Part shown: one piece after another, positions 25,986 to 34,063 of the stretch
Numbering within the stretch: position 1 is the first letter of the stretch
How the letters are laid out: every line of letters begins with the position of its first letter
Position numbers and translations under genes: made by a program
DNA from: Cystobacter ferrugineus
Lineage (GTDB): Bacteria > Myxococcota > Myxococcia > Myxococcales > Myxococcaceae
Reading direction: 5' to 3'
NCBI RefSeq assembly: GCF_001887355.1
Contig: NZ_MPIN01000003.1
Coordinates: 298,615-362,614, forward strand
DNA length: 64,000 nt
Notes under the pieces: model-generated
Told to the model about the DNA's origin: nothing
Database searches by the model: none
The model's input: the letters and a program-made list of their open reading frames with translations, nothing else

Positions 25986-27050
25986 TCAGCCCTGGGTCGT
26001 CCGGACGAGCGCTTGCCCCGGCTCGATTCCCGCGTCCAGGTGCAGGTCCTGGATGAAGCCTCGGCCCGCGATGGGCTGGGTGTGCTCGGAGCTGGTGGAG
26101 TAACGAACACACTCGGCATGTGAATAGACGCAGCCGTGGATCATCAGCTCGAGACAGTGGATGTACCGGTCCATGCGGGCACGGTCGGTGGCACCGAGCC
26201 CGAGGACCTCGTAGAGGGCGGGCATTCCGGCCTTGACGGAGAGGAACTGCTGGACCGTCTCGTCGAGCAGGGAGGAGACCCGCGCCAGGGCCTGGGCGGT
26301 GGTGAGGTTCTCCGAGCGTTCCATGGCGAGGATGACATTGACTTCCTGCTGATGCCTATCCTTGGGCAGGGAGAAGACATCGTTCTGGATGATGACGATG
26401 TCGATGACGCACTGGCGCAGGGTCTGGATCTGGGTGGTGCCAAAGAGCACCTCGGGCACCTCGAAACCCTCCGCGACCTCGATGAGATCGATCACGGCGT
26501 CCATGCTGATGTCGAGGCGACGGATCTCGAACGCGGTCCGCGTGTCGATCTGGCTGAGGCGGTTGCGGAAGGTGGTCATCCGCAGCACCCCGATGAAGAA
26601 CCACTTCAGATCGTCGCGGAAGCGGGCCATCCAGGCCGGGGACATCTTCGAGGAGAGCCGCTGGAGGATGTCCGTGATGCCCCGCGCGCAGGCGTCTTCC
26701 CTCGGGGCCGCGGACGTGCCGTAGAGAACACCCATCATGTTCTCGGTGATTCGAGCCACCCGATCCGGCTGGTTGCCGAGGGGGCCGGCGAACTGGTCAT
26801 CGTAGAGGAACCCCCAGGTCATCCAATCCGTGGCCAGGTCCAGGTTGGCACCGCGCGCGGTGGGCAGACAATGACCGGTGAGACGTCCCCAGTTCCACTT
26901 CTCCAGGAACCGGTGCGCGGTGTCGGTGGTGGCCAATCCCATCTGGCGGGCCCATTCGAGGCTGTGACGTTGGGCCTGTTCGATGTCGGGGCTGAGGTCG
27001 CGAGGGAACGGAAAGTTGAATTCGATCGCGGCACGCTGGGTGTGAATCAT
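25986..27050 (-). CDS. Class I terpene cyclase (probable sesquiterpene synthase)
   Basis: 354 residues. The Mg-binding motifs are in place: Asp84-Asp85 in LYDDQFAG, and the NSE triad Asn223/Ser227/Asp231 in NDVFSLPKD. The diphosphate sensor Arg177 is exactly 46 residues before the NSE Asn, and the RY pair (316-317) lies 93 after it. All four elements are family hallmarks of bacterial class I terpene synthases that ionise farnesyl or geranyl diphosphate. The start codon overlaps the stop of the P450 gene (TGATG), so translation is coupled. Product unknown; length favours a C15 product, and geosmin synthase is excluded because it has two cyclase domains. Confidence 0.93.
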   Translation of the reverse strand: MIHTQRAAIEFNFPFPRDLSPDIEQAQRHSLEWARQMGLATTDTAHRFLEKWNWGRLTGHCLPTARGANLDLATDWMTWGFLYDDQFAGPLGNQPDRVARITENMMGVLYGTSAAPREDACARGITDILQRLSSKMSPAWMARFRDDLKWFFIGVLRMTTFRNRLSQIDTRTAFEIRRLDISMDAVIDLIEVAEGFEVPEVLFGTTQIQTLRQCVIDIVIIQNDVFSLPKDRHQQEVNVILAMERSENLTTAQALARVSSLLDETVQQFLSVKAGMPALYEVLGLGATDRARMDRYIHCLELMIHGCVYSHAECVRYSTSSEHTQPIAGRGFIQDLHLDAGIEPGQALVRTTQG

Positions 27051-28432
27051 CAGTGGCGCTCCTGCGGGGCGGGTGTGGCGGAACGGGGAACGGCGGTCAT
27101 CAGGACCTGGTTGGGCCGCAAGACCGAGCGGGGGATCTCCAAGACGCGATGACCAGGCACCGGAACGAGCCGCCACCGGGCGGCGATGGTGGCGACGGCG
27201 ATCACCATCTCGGTGCGGGCGAAGTAGTCACCGATGCACTTGTGCTTCCCGTCCCCGAAGGGGAGGAAGGCATGGCGCGGAATCTCTCGCGCCCGCTCCG
27301 GCGACCACCGATCGGGATCGAAACGCAACGGCTCGGGGTAGAGCTGTGGGTTGCGGTGGACCATCATCGGGCTGACGATGACCTCGGCCCCCGCTGGCAG
27401 GCGGGTGCCCGCCAGTTCCACGTCACGGATGGCGCGCCTCATCAGCAGCCAGGCGATCGGGTAGCGGCGCAGCGTCTCGGAGATCACGCTCTGGATGTAC
27501 TGCAACCGGGGCAGGTCCTCCGTGGTGGCGGGCCTGCCACCCAGCACGGCGTCCACCTCGGCGTGGACCCGCGCTTCCACCTCGGGGTGGCGTCCCAGTT
27601 CGTGGAAGAGCCAGGTCAACGCGGTCGCCGTGGTCTCGGACCCGGCGACGAACAGGCCGGCGATCTCCATCCGGAGCTGTTCATCGCTCATCCCCTTGCC
27701 GGTCTCGTCATCCTGGGCCGCCAACAACGCGGACAGCAGATCCCCCTGGTCGCGGCCATCCGCGCGCCGCGAGTCGATGAACGTATTGATGATCTCGTCG
27801 AAGCGGGCCTTCTTGCGCACGAAGGCCCGGTTGACGGGGATTGGCAACGTTTCGAAGAAGCGGCCGGGGAGTACGGTGTGGAGACCCACCCACGAGTTGG
27901 CGGCGTCGATGTAGTCGCCAATCTCCGCGGCGATGCGCTCCTCGGTATTCGCACCGAACAGCGTCCGGGTGACGGCATTGAGCGTCAGACGATGCATCTC
28001 CTGGCGCAGCGAGATGCGTGCCCCCGGCGACCACCCGGCGATCTGCGCTTCGGCTTGCCGATGGATGATCTCCATGTAGCCGTGGATGCGCGGCCGGTTG
28101 AACCCTGGCTGCAGGAGTTTTCGCTGCTGACGGTGGAAAGCTCCGTTGGAGACGATGAGCCCCTTGCCGATAGCGGCCGTCGCCTTGTCGAAGACGCGCC
28201 CTCTCTCGAAACTGTCGGCGTGAGTGACCAGCACTTGATGGATGCACTCCGGAGAGGTGACCACATACAAGGGCGAAGAGCCGATGCGGATCTGGACGAT
28301 GTCACCGAACTCTCGCAACGATTGCAGATAAGCAACAGGCAAACGCAGCAGCCGGAGCGCATGACCCAGCAGTGGCAACCCGCCTGGCACCTCGGGGGCG
28401 GTGGCAGTGGGCGGAGGAGTCACGGTGTTCAT
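27050..28432 (-). CDS. Cytochrome P450, first gene of terpene cluster
   Basis: 460 residues. Features in order: the membrane-free Pro-rich start (VPGGLPLLGHAL), I-helix AGSETTATALTW (263-274), ExxR in SETLRRYP (319-322), the PERF-like segment FDPDRWSPER, and the heme loop FGDGKHKCIG with Cys399 as iron ligand. It resembles class I P450s that oxidise bacterial sesquiterpenes (CYP170 or CYP183 type). I chose the ATG at 28432 (MNTVTPPP); the longer frame is less likely. Redox partners are not in the window. It should hydroxylate the cyclase product, making a handle for the downstream glycosyltransferase. Confidence 0.95.
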   Translation of the reverse strand: MNTVTPPPTATAPEVPGGLPLLGHALRLLRLPVAYLQSLREFGDIVQIRIGSSPLYVVTSPECIHQVLVTHADSFERGRVFDKATAAIGKGLIVSNGAFHRQQRKLLQPGFNRPRIHGYMEIIHRQAEAQIAGWSPGARISLRQEMHRLTLNAVTRTLFGANTEERIAAEIGDYIDAANSWVGLHTVLPGRFFETLPIPVNRAFVRKKARFDEIINTFIDSRRADGRDQGDLLSALLAAQDDETGKGMSDEQLRMEIAGLFVAGSETTATALTWLFHELGRHPEVEARVHAEVDAVLGGRPATTEDLPRLQYIQSVISETLRRYPIAWLLMRRAIRDVELAGTRLPAGAEVIVSPMMVHRNPQLYPEPLRFDPDRWSPERAREIPRHAFLPFGDGKHKCIGDYFARTEMVIAVATIAARWRLVPVPGHRVLEIPRSVLRPNQVLMTAVPRSATPAPQERH

Positions 28433-28689
28433 AGGTGGGACGCTCCTCGCTGGATGACTCCCAATAGCGGCCAAGGCCGGTATCGGGTGAGCAGAAATTC
28501 GATGAGGAAAGCCTTGGGGAAGGCAGTGCTGCTCCTAGCGGATTCCCGGCTGGCAGGCAACGCGAGTTTTTACTAGATTACAGAAAGAGCCGCTTGAAGG
28601 GAGCAATGGACCACCGGGTTGGCATACCTGAGGGCACCCGACGGGGTGGGCGCCCTTGGGGAACACCTGGCGCTGCACGCTCCGCGAGG

Positions 28690-29118
28690 CTAGAGCAGCT
28701 TCGCCATGATCTCGCGCTCGCGCTGCTCGAGCATGATCGAGGCGAGCGTCCAGTCGATGAGTTCGTCGGCGACCGACACGTCGAAACCGAAGGCGCCGGC
28801 GGCCTCCTTCACCGACGCGCGCTCCTCCTTCGCGATCTCTCCGTCGGCGCACGCCACCTCGACGATCATGCGCAGGAGGGAGACGCGCAGCTCACGGTTC
28901 TCGATCTTGCTGACGATGTCAGTCAGGCGACCGGGCTTCTGGAATTCCTGCTCGATGAGAGCGGCCACCTGCGCGTCGCGGGGCGACAGGCCGATGCCCA
29001 CCACCACGTCGTCGAGCTGCTGGCGCTCGTCCTCGGTGATGCGGCCATCGCTCGCCGCCACGTTGGCCATGGCCTGGACGAACGCCATCAACTGCTCCTG
29101 GGGGTACTCTCGCGTCAT
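28690..29118 (-). CDS. TerB-like (tellurite-resistance/DjlA N-terminal fold) protein
   Basis: 142 residues with a perfect AAGGAG before the ATG at 29118. Two homologous helical halves each carry the acidic metal-binding signature: MANVAASDGRITEDERQQLD (N-terminal) and MIVEVACADGEIAKEERASV (C-terminal). The DGxIxxxEr pattern is diagnostic of TerB. Soluble, probably cytoplasmic. In other bacteria TerB works with TerC and TerD in stress response; no such partner is here. Function here is not shown. Confidence 0.85.
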   Translation of the reverse strand: MTREYPQEQLMAFVQAMANVAASDGRITEDERQQLDDVVVGIGLSPRDAQVAALIEQEFQKPGRLTDIVSKIENRELRVSLLRMIVEVACADGEIAKEERASVKEAAGAFGFDVSVADELIDWTLASIMLEQREREIMAKLL

Positions 29119-29498
29119 GTCGTCTCCTTGGCGAGCGGCGCACGGCTGGTCGGGGGCTCGCGGACACAGGATGGGCCGGGCTGCTCGGCGCGGCAGGATA
29201 GTGCGCACCCACGAGGACCCGAAACGGTTTTCACCCGGGCTGCTCCTCCGCGTTCGTAGGGCGAGGACACGCGCGTGGAGAAGGTGTTCGCGGCGGTGTC
29301 GAGTTCGAGGACTCCCACCGTGAACGTGTGATAGGCATTGTCACGCTTCCCCGTCTCGTACACGCCCGCGAGTGCCTTGAACCGCGTCACCGGGAAGTTT
29401 TCGAGTTCCGTGGCCCTCGAGGCCCATGGGGCCAAAAATGATTCACCCCCCACCGGCACGGAGCCGATGAGGGGTGAAGGACTGATTCAGGGACCGGC
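29119..29498. other. Intergenic stretch with possible gene remnant
   Basis: Between the TerB-like and harpin-like genes (both minus). A minus-strand reading (about 29420-29240) gives FPVTRFKALAGVYETGKR, then YHTFTVGVLELD and STRVSSPYERGG, which looks like folded-protein sequence, but the frame has no suitable start and runs on into the TerB leader. It may be the tail of a lost secreted protein. I cannot name the family. Confidence 0.3.
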
Positions 29499-30458
29499 TC
29501 AGGCCTTGTTGCCGGTCAGGCGGGCCAGCTGGATGGTGAGGTCGGTGAGCTGCTGCGCCTGGAGCACCTTGGAGGCGTCCTCGGTCGAGGAGACGTTGCC
29601 CTGGGCCTCGGCGATCGCGCCCTGCTCCTCGGCGAGGTCGGTCAGCTCGAGGTTGCTGATGCTGCCATCCTGGAGGCCCTGGGCGATCTGGTTGAGCTGC
29701 TGGGCCTGGTTCTGGGCCGCCGGGTTGATGGACGCGAAGGAGGCCTTGTCGCCGTTCTCGAACGCCGACTTGGTGTTCGTGATGTTCTCCATGCTCAGCT
29801 TCTGGAGGTTCATCGCCTCTTCGGCCGTGACGTTGCCGTCCGCCGACGCGGCCCGGGTCGCCTCGGCCAGCTTCTGCACGCCCTGCATCAGCTTGCCGAG
29901 CTCCTGCGGGGTGATCTGCCCGGACTTCACGCCCTCGGCGATCTTGCCCATCAGGGCGGCCTGCTCCTGCTTCGCGTTGTTGAGCACCTGGGCCTGAGCC
30001 GCGAAGGGCAGCGACACCCCGCCCTGCCCACTGGCACCCGGCGCACCGCCACTGGCACCCGGCGCACCGCCACTGGCGCCCGGCGCACCGCCACTGGCGC
30101 CCGGCGCACCGCCACCGGCGCCCGGCGCACCACCCGCCTGCTGGTTCTGCAGGGCCCCCAGCGTCTGCAGCAGCTGCAGGAACTGCTGGATCAGCGGATT
30201 GGTGCCTTCCGGGCCACCCGCCCCGCCCGGGCCACCCGCCCCGCCCGTGCTACCCGGCTTGCCGCTCCCGAAGGAGTCGCCACTCTTGCCCTGGATGGCG
30301 TCCTGGAGGGTCTGCAGGTCCGTCATCATCTTCCCGAGCAACTGCAGGACCTTGCCGGCGGTCTCGAGGTTGAGCTTGCCCTGGCCCTGGGTGCCGGAGG
30401 AGCTCTGCAGGAGCTGGAGCAACAGGTTGTTGGAGTTGTTCTTGACGGAGATGGACAT
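29499..30458 (-). CDS. Cys-free, collagen-like/harpin-like protein
   Basis: 319 residues with no Cys and no Trp and no signal peptide. The N-terminal part (1-60) is helical and Leu/Gln-rich (LLLQLLQSSSGTQGQGKLN, KVLQLLGKMMTDLQTLQDAI). Then comes a Gly-rich zone with GGAGGPGGAGG, an amphipathic helix NPLIQQFLQLLQTLGALQNQ, and a collagen-like GGAPGAS repeat (about five units). The last 160 residues are helical with repeated EFxxGQITPQELGKL and DGNVTAEEAMNLQKL segments. The composition, lack of Cys and the amphipathic helix resemble harpins/PopA of plant pathogens, but sequence homology is not established. Start at 30458 follows GGAG. Confidence 0.75.
   Translation of the reverse strand: MSISVKNNSNNLLLQLLQSSSGTQGQGKLNLETAGKVLQLLGKMMTDLQTLQDAIQGKSGDSFGSGKPGSTGGAGGPGGAGGPEGTNPLIQQFLQLLQTLGALQNQQAGGAPGAGGGAPGASGGAPGASGGAPGASGGAPGASGQGGVSLPFAAQAQVLNNAKQEQAALMGKIAEGVKSGQITPQELGKLMQGVQKLAEATRAASADGNVTAEEAMNLQKLSMENITNTKSAFENGDKASFASINPAAQNQAQQLNQIAQGLQDGSISNLELTDLAEEQGAIAEAQGNVSSTEDASKVLQAQQLTDLTIQLARLTGNKA
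30029..30133. repeat. Tandem 21-bp repeat within the harpin-like gene
   Basis: Five head-to-tail units of 21 bp (30029-30049, 30050-30070, 30071-30091, 30092-30112, 30113-30133), almost identical and encoding GGAPGAS on the minus strand. In-frame units of this kind can change in number by slippage. Confidence 0.85.
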
Positions 30459-30889
30459 GGGAGGCTCCGGAAAGCAGAAGGGCGAGGGGGGGAGATGCTG
30501 CGCGGGAAGGAATCGGTAACTTCCGACGAGGAAGAGTATTGCAGCCGCTGTGCCAGCGTCCAGGCACCCCGGAAACATCCAGATTCGAGAAAACGTGGGG
30601 GTACGCGCCGATTCTCTCTCGGCACCCGAGAAAAACGGCCCTCCCGCGGGAGACTGCTGGTGACAACTGTCACCAGGGTGGTGACTCCAATCCGCGTGGG
30701 ACGCGCTGTCTGGGAGGATCAACGGCGTCAATCGATGCACTGGCGCGGCAACCCATGGACCAGGTGCGGCACCGGGGCGAGGGAGCCGCGAGAGCGGGTG
30801 TCAAGTAACAGGATAGTCACCTGGGAGCGGGTGGGAGCTGGTGTATCAAACCGGCTCCCCCCGCTGTCTTCTCGACAAGGAGCCCCCCG
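30459..30889. other. Divergent regulatory stretch with CRP-like palindrome
   Basis: No gene is supported between the harpin-like and the lipoprotein starts. The palindrome at 30658-30675 lies roughly in the middle, about 200 bp from each start. Confidence 0.5.
30658..30675. promoter_or_regulatory. CRP/FNR-type operator candidate
   Basis: TGGTGACA-AC-TGTCACCA is an 18-base palindrome with two unpaired central bases. Its core GTGA-N6-TCAC has the exact spacing of the CRP consensus. A further half-site GGTGAC follows at 30679-30684. It lies between two divergent genes and could serve either. Confidence 0.45.
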
Positions 30890-31906
30890 ATGCATCGTCT
30901 TGGCCAAACCCTTCTCGCCGTGAGCCTGTTCGCCGGTTGTGGAGGTACCGAACTCGAGCCGTCCACCGGGCCCATCGTGCAGCAGCGGGCGCCGCTCACC
31001 ACCACGGACGTGGACGTGGCCCCGGAGTGTCAGGGCCTCATCGACTTCGTGAACACGGCGTCGTTCCAGACGCTGGACGTGTACCTGCCGAGCGACGTCG
31101 CCAACAACCTCGTCACCCGCCGCGCGTTGTCTCCGTTCACGTCCCTGGCGGACGTCGCCTCGGTCCGGCTGGTCGGTCCGACCCGCCTCGCGCAGATCGA
31201 GGGCGGTGCCCGGGAAGAGGAGTTCATCGGCCCGAACTGCGTCGGCATCCTGGATGGCCTCGCGGTGTCCACGGATGACGCCGCGGCGATCGTGTCGCTG
31301 GTGAACAGCATCAGTGACAGCGAGCTGCATGACGTCCTGCCGTACGCGTGGAATGGCGCCGTGAACCTCCTCAACCAGCGCCCGTTCACGTCGGCCCGGG
31401 ACATCTCCAATGTCGCGGGGATCAGCGAGGTGAGCCTGCGCAACATCCGGAACGCGGCCACGCTGAGCCGGCCCCTCGAGGCGCTCATCGACACGGTGAA
31501 CGCGTTGCCGAACAAGGACCTCTACGGCGCGAGCATGGCCCGCCACTTCGACTGGTGGCAGATCGTGACGACGCGCGGCTCCTACGGCGTCAACCGGCTG
31601 GAGTGCTTCGGGCTCGAGCCGAGCAGCGTTCCGTATGGCGCGACCGTCCGTGAGGGACTGGCAGACGCCGAGGAGGTGCGTGACGAGGTCATCGACACGC
31701 TGAACCTCGCCAACCGGAACAAGGAAATCCCCCAGAGCGTGATCGACGCCGGCCTGGCCAACCTCGACGCGCTGACCGAGGGGCGCTCGTTCAAGGGCTG
31801 CTACTTCAGCTACTCGGACGATCCGTGGAGCGGCAACAACGTCGCCATCTTCGTCGACACCGAGAACGGCTTCAGCCTGTTGACCGAGACCTACTGGAGC
31901 GAGTGA
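30890..31906 (+). CDS. Lipoprotein with helix-hairpin-helix-like repeats
   Basis: 338 residues with AAGGAG before the ATG. The signal peptide ends in the lipobox LFAGC (Cys17). Two similar segments, FTSLADVASVRLVGPTRLAQ (about 81-101) and FTSARDISNVAGISEVSLRN (about 165-184), look like the helix-hairpin-helix of ComEA-type proteins, each after a short helix that ends in a 'NxRPF' or 'RRALSPF' turn. Such motifs often touch DNA, but here they sit in an exported protein. The C-terminal third (VAIFVDTENGFSLLTETY) is unrecognised. Confidence 0.75.
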   Translation: MHRLGQTLLAVSLFAGCGGTELEPSTGPIVQQRAPLTTTDVDVAPECQGLIDFVNTASFQTLDVYLPSDVANNLVTRRALSPFTSLADVASVRLVGPTRLAQIEGGAREEEFIGPNCVGILDGLAVSTDDAAAIVSLVNSISDSELHDVLPYAWNGAVNLLNQRPFTSARDISNVAGISEVSLRNIRNAATLSRPLEALIDTVNALPNKDLYGASMARHFDWWQIVTTRGSYGVNRLECFGLEPSSVPYGATVREGLADAEEVRDEVIDTLNLANRNKEIPQSVIDAGLANLDALTEGRSFKGCYFSYSDDPWSGNNVAIFVDTENGFSLLTETYWSE

Positions 31907-31907
31907 G

Positions 31908-31936
31908 CTCACCGCGCGCCGGAGCGAGACGGTGAG
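31908..31936 (+). terminator. Stem-loop terminator after lipoprotein gene
   Basis: CTCACCG (31908-31914) pairs with CGGTGAG (31930-31936) across a 15-base loop, starting 2 bases after the stop codon. No T run. Confidence 0.4.
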
Positions 31937-31972
31937 ACCCGTGGTGCACGCCCCGCTCGTGCCCTGAGTCAC

Positions 31973-33736
31973 TCAAGAGCCGGTCGGCTGGCGCTCGAAG
32001 TCTTCACTCCCGGGCGTCACCCGGCCGTACTTCATCCCCGAGGGCAGTGGGCCGTAATAGGCCACGTCCTCCGGGCCATACACGAGCGGCTTGCCGCTGG
32101 CCGACAAGCGCTTGCCATTGAAGAGGCCCACCTCTCCGCCCTGCCGGCTCAAGACGAAGGGCAGATGGGTGGCGCCCTCCGATGTCTTGCCATCCGCCAC
32201 CAGGCGCAGGCGCTGGCCCGGGTTCAGCGTGACGGAAGGCAACCGGGCACGCTCGGTGGCTCGCAAGTCATTCGTCAGTTCATACCCCGCCAGGGACACG
32301 GCGGACCTCCCCCGGTTGTACAGCTCCACATAGCCCTTGCTCCCGGCGGAGATCGTCTGGATGACCACAGGACCCGTGCCGTGGTTCTCGAGCTCACGCA
32401 GCGTCTCGAGCAGGAAGGCACGGCGCTCGCGCACGTACGTCTGGAGGAAGTCTCGCGCCCGGGCCACGTGCGCGGGTGAGGCGTAGGGATCCCTTTCCAT
32501 CTCTGGCCCCGCCACCGCCCAGAGCGCGTCGATGTGGGCGCTCGCCCGGGCCTGGGAGAAGGGACCCGCGAGCGCCGCCTCGAGCTTCGCCAGCAGCCGG
32601 GCCCTCAGGGCCGGCCTGTCCCAGATGCGCGTATTGAGCACGTTCCAGGTCGGCCGGTGGGCCGGGCGCTCCGCCGCGCGCTGCTCGTACAGGCGCTGCA
32701 CGCCTGGATCATACAGACTGAAGCCCTGCGGCCAGCGATTGACGATGGGTGGATCCTCGGGCGCCCACGTACGCCAGGCGAGCATCTGCGCGTTGTTCAA
32801 ATCCCAGGGCGTGTATTGCCACCGATCCTCGCCCGGCTCGTGGATCCAATAGCTGCGCGAGTCCTCGATGATGTTGTTGGAGATGAGCATGTCCGCGGCG
32901 AGGTTGCCCAGGTACGCCTCCACGTCCACGGACTGCTCGAGCTTCGCCTCGAACTGCGCGTCGTCGCTGCGGTTGATCCACGTGAGGAACGCTTCCAGGT
33001 CGGAGTTGTCCTCGGACTCCTGGGTCTTCTTCTCGAAGTCGTCCTGGTGGAAGCCCGCCTCGGGCGTCAACTCGCAGTTGCGGCCGCCACAGCGGTAGAT
33101 GGCGGAGCTCTTCTCCAGATCGTGGTGCTTCAGGTACTCCTTCCCCACGTGCTCCATGTCCAGATAGAGCCCGTTGTGCTGGCCATTGAGGCTCACGCGC
33201 ACATAGCGGGCACTCGGCACCGGCAGGCCCAGCGCCGTGTAGAGGTCCACCGCGAACTTCTCGGTCAGCTTGCCACTGTCGTACCAGCTCGCGAGCAGCT
33301 CGAAGCGATCCCGCTCGTCCAGCTCGTAGCCCTTGTCCAGTTTGATCTTGAAACTCTTCTGGGGGAGCGAGCGCGTACTGGCGCCCCGGTACTCCACCTG
33401 CGCCGGCGCCGCGCGCCCGTCGAGCACCACCTCGGCCGGCACCGCCACGTCCGCCTCCGGATTCGCATCCAGCCGCGCCAGGTTCTCCGGGGTGATGCGC
33501 AGCTCGAACACCGGGACGCGGCTCTGCACCGGCGGATAGGCCCCCGGCTCCGGGGTGCCCGTGTTCCCCGGAGGCGGGGTGTTCCCCGAGCCAGCGGAGG
33601 ACGCGGGAGGCTTGGGAACGACAGGCTCGGAGCCCAGCGGGACCCCCACGGAATCCGCCGTCGCGGGGATGGAACCGGGCCCACACGCCAGCAATCCCAC
33701 CACGCTCATCCCCAGCAGCCCACTCCATCGTCCCAT
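31973..33736 (-). CDS. CotH-kinase-like lipoprotein with lamin-tail domain
   Basis: 587 residues with GGAGG before the ATG. A lipobox (VVGLLAC) and a Pro/Gly linker precede the CotH domain (about 75-420). CotH landmarks are VEYRGASTRSLPQKSFKIKL, SWYDSGKLTEKFAVDLY, NGLYLDMEHVGKEYL, and the catalytic-loop equivalent QYTPWDLNNAQML. A C-terminal lamin-tail-like beta domain (about 465-560) starts at VIQTISAGSKGYVELYNRG. CotH proteins are atypical protein kinases first known from Bacillus spore coats; secreted CotH plus lamin-tail proteins are common in myxobacteria, where their role is unknown. Expected on the cell surface. Confidence 0.9.
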   Translation of the reverse strand: MGRWSGLLGMSVVGLLACGPGSIPATADSVGVPLGSEPVVPKPPASSAGSGNTPPPGNTGTPEPGAYPPVQSRVPVFELRITPENLARLDANPEADVAVPAEVVLDGRAAPAQVEYRGASTRSLPQKSFKIKLDKGYELDERDRFELLASWYDSGKLTEKFAVDLYTALGLPVPSARYVRVSLNGQHNGLYLDMEHVGKEYLKHHDLEKSSAIYRCGGRNCELTPEAGFHQDDFEKKTQESEDNSDLEAFLTWINRSDDAQFEAKLEQSVDVEAYLGNLAADMLISNNIIEDSRSYWIHEPGEDRWQYTPWDLNNAQMLAWRTWAPEDPPIVNRWPQGFSLYDPGVQRLYEQRAAERPAHRPTWNVLNTRIWDRPALRARLLAKLEAALAGPFSQARASAHIDALWAVAGPEMERDPYASPAHVARARDFLQTYVRERRAFLLETLRELENHGTGPVVIQTISAGSKGYVELYNRGRSAVSLAGYELTNDLRATERARLPSVTLNPGQRLRLVADGKTSEGATHLPFVLSRQGGEVGLFNGKRLSASGKPLVYGPEDVAYYGPLPSGMKYGRVTPGSEDFERQPTGS

Positions 33737-34063
33737 GCGGCCTCCGTGCAGAGTCGCGCCCCGCGGTGCAGACGCCGTGCCTCACGCTGGGTCACCAGGC
33801 GGAACGGAAAACCGTGTCCAGACGACTCTTCGCGCCCGTTTCCTCCCACCTCGGGGAAAGATCCTTCCCACCGTGGCGACTTCCGGACCCACGAAAGGGA
33901 AATCCGGTGGACCGGATGGGAAACGGCGAGGACCTGGAGCCGCCGAGGCGAACCACGCCTTCGCCCCGAGAGGGAGGGTCACGTGAATCGCGTCAGCGAG
34001 CGGGGTGTCGCCTGTTCGACGTCCGCCCGGCATGGCATCCTCGTCAGCCTGTCAGGAGACAGC
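33737..34063. other. Divergent intergenic stretch
   Basis: Between the CotH-like and the following lipoprotein genes. It contains the two leaders with Shine-Dalgarno sites and nothing else that I can support. Confidence 0.5.

Noticed and set aside
23648-26056. 802-codon plus-strand ORF across the methyltransferase and glycosyltransferase
   Set aside because: It is out of frame with the methyltransferase and antisense to the glycosyltransferase; it is rich in Arg/Gly/Ala and has no motif.
32534-34063. N-terminal extension of the lipoprotein gene beginning at 34064
   Set aside because: The upstream part is antisense to the CotH gene. The ATG at 34064 has AGGAG and opens a lipoprotein signal, so the longer frame is not used.
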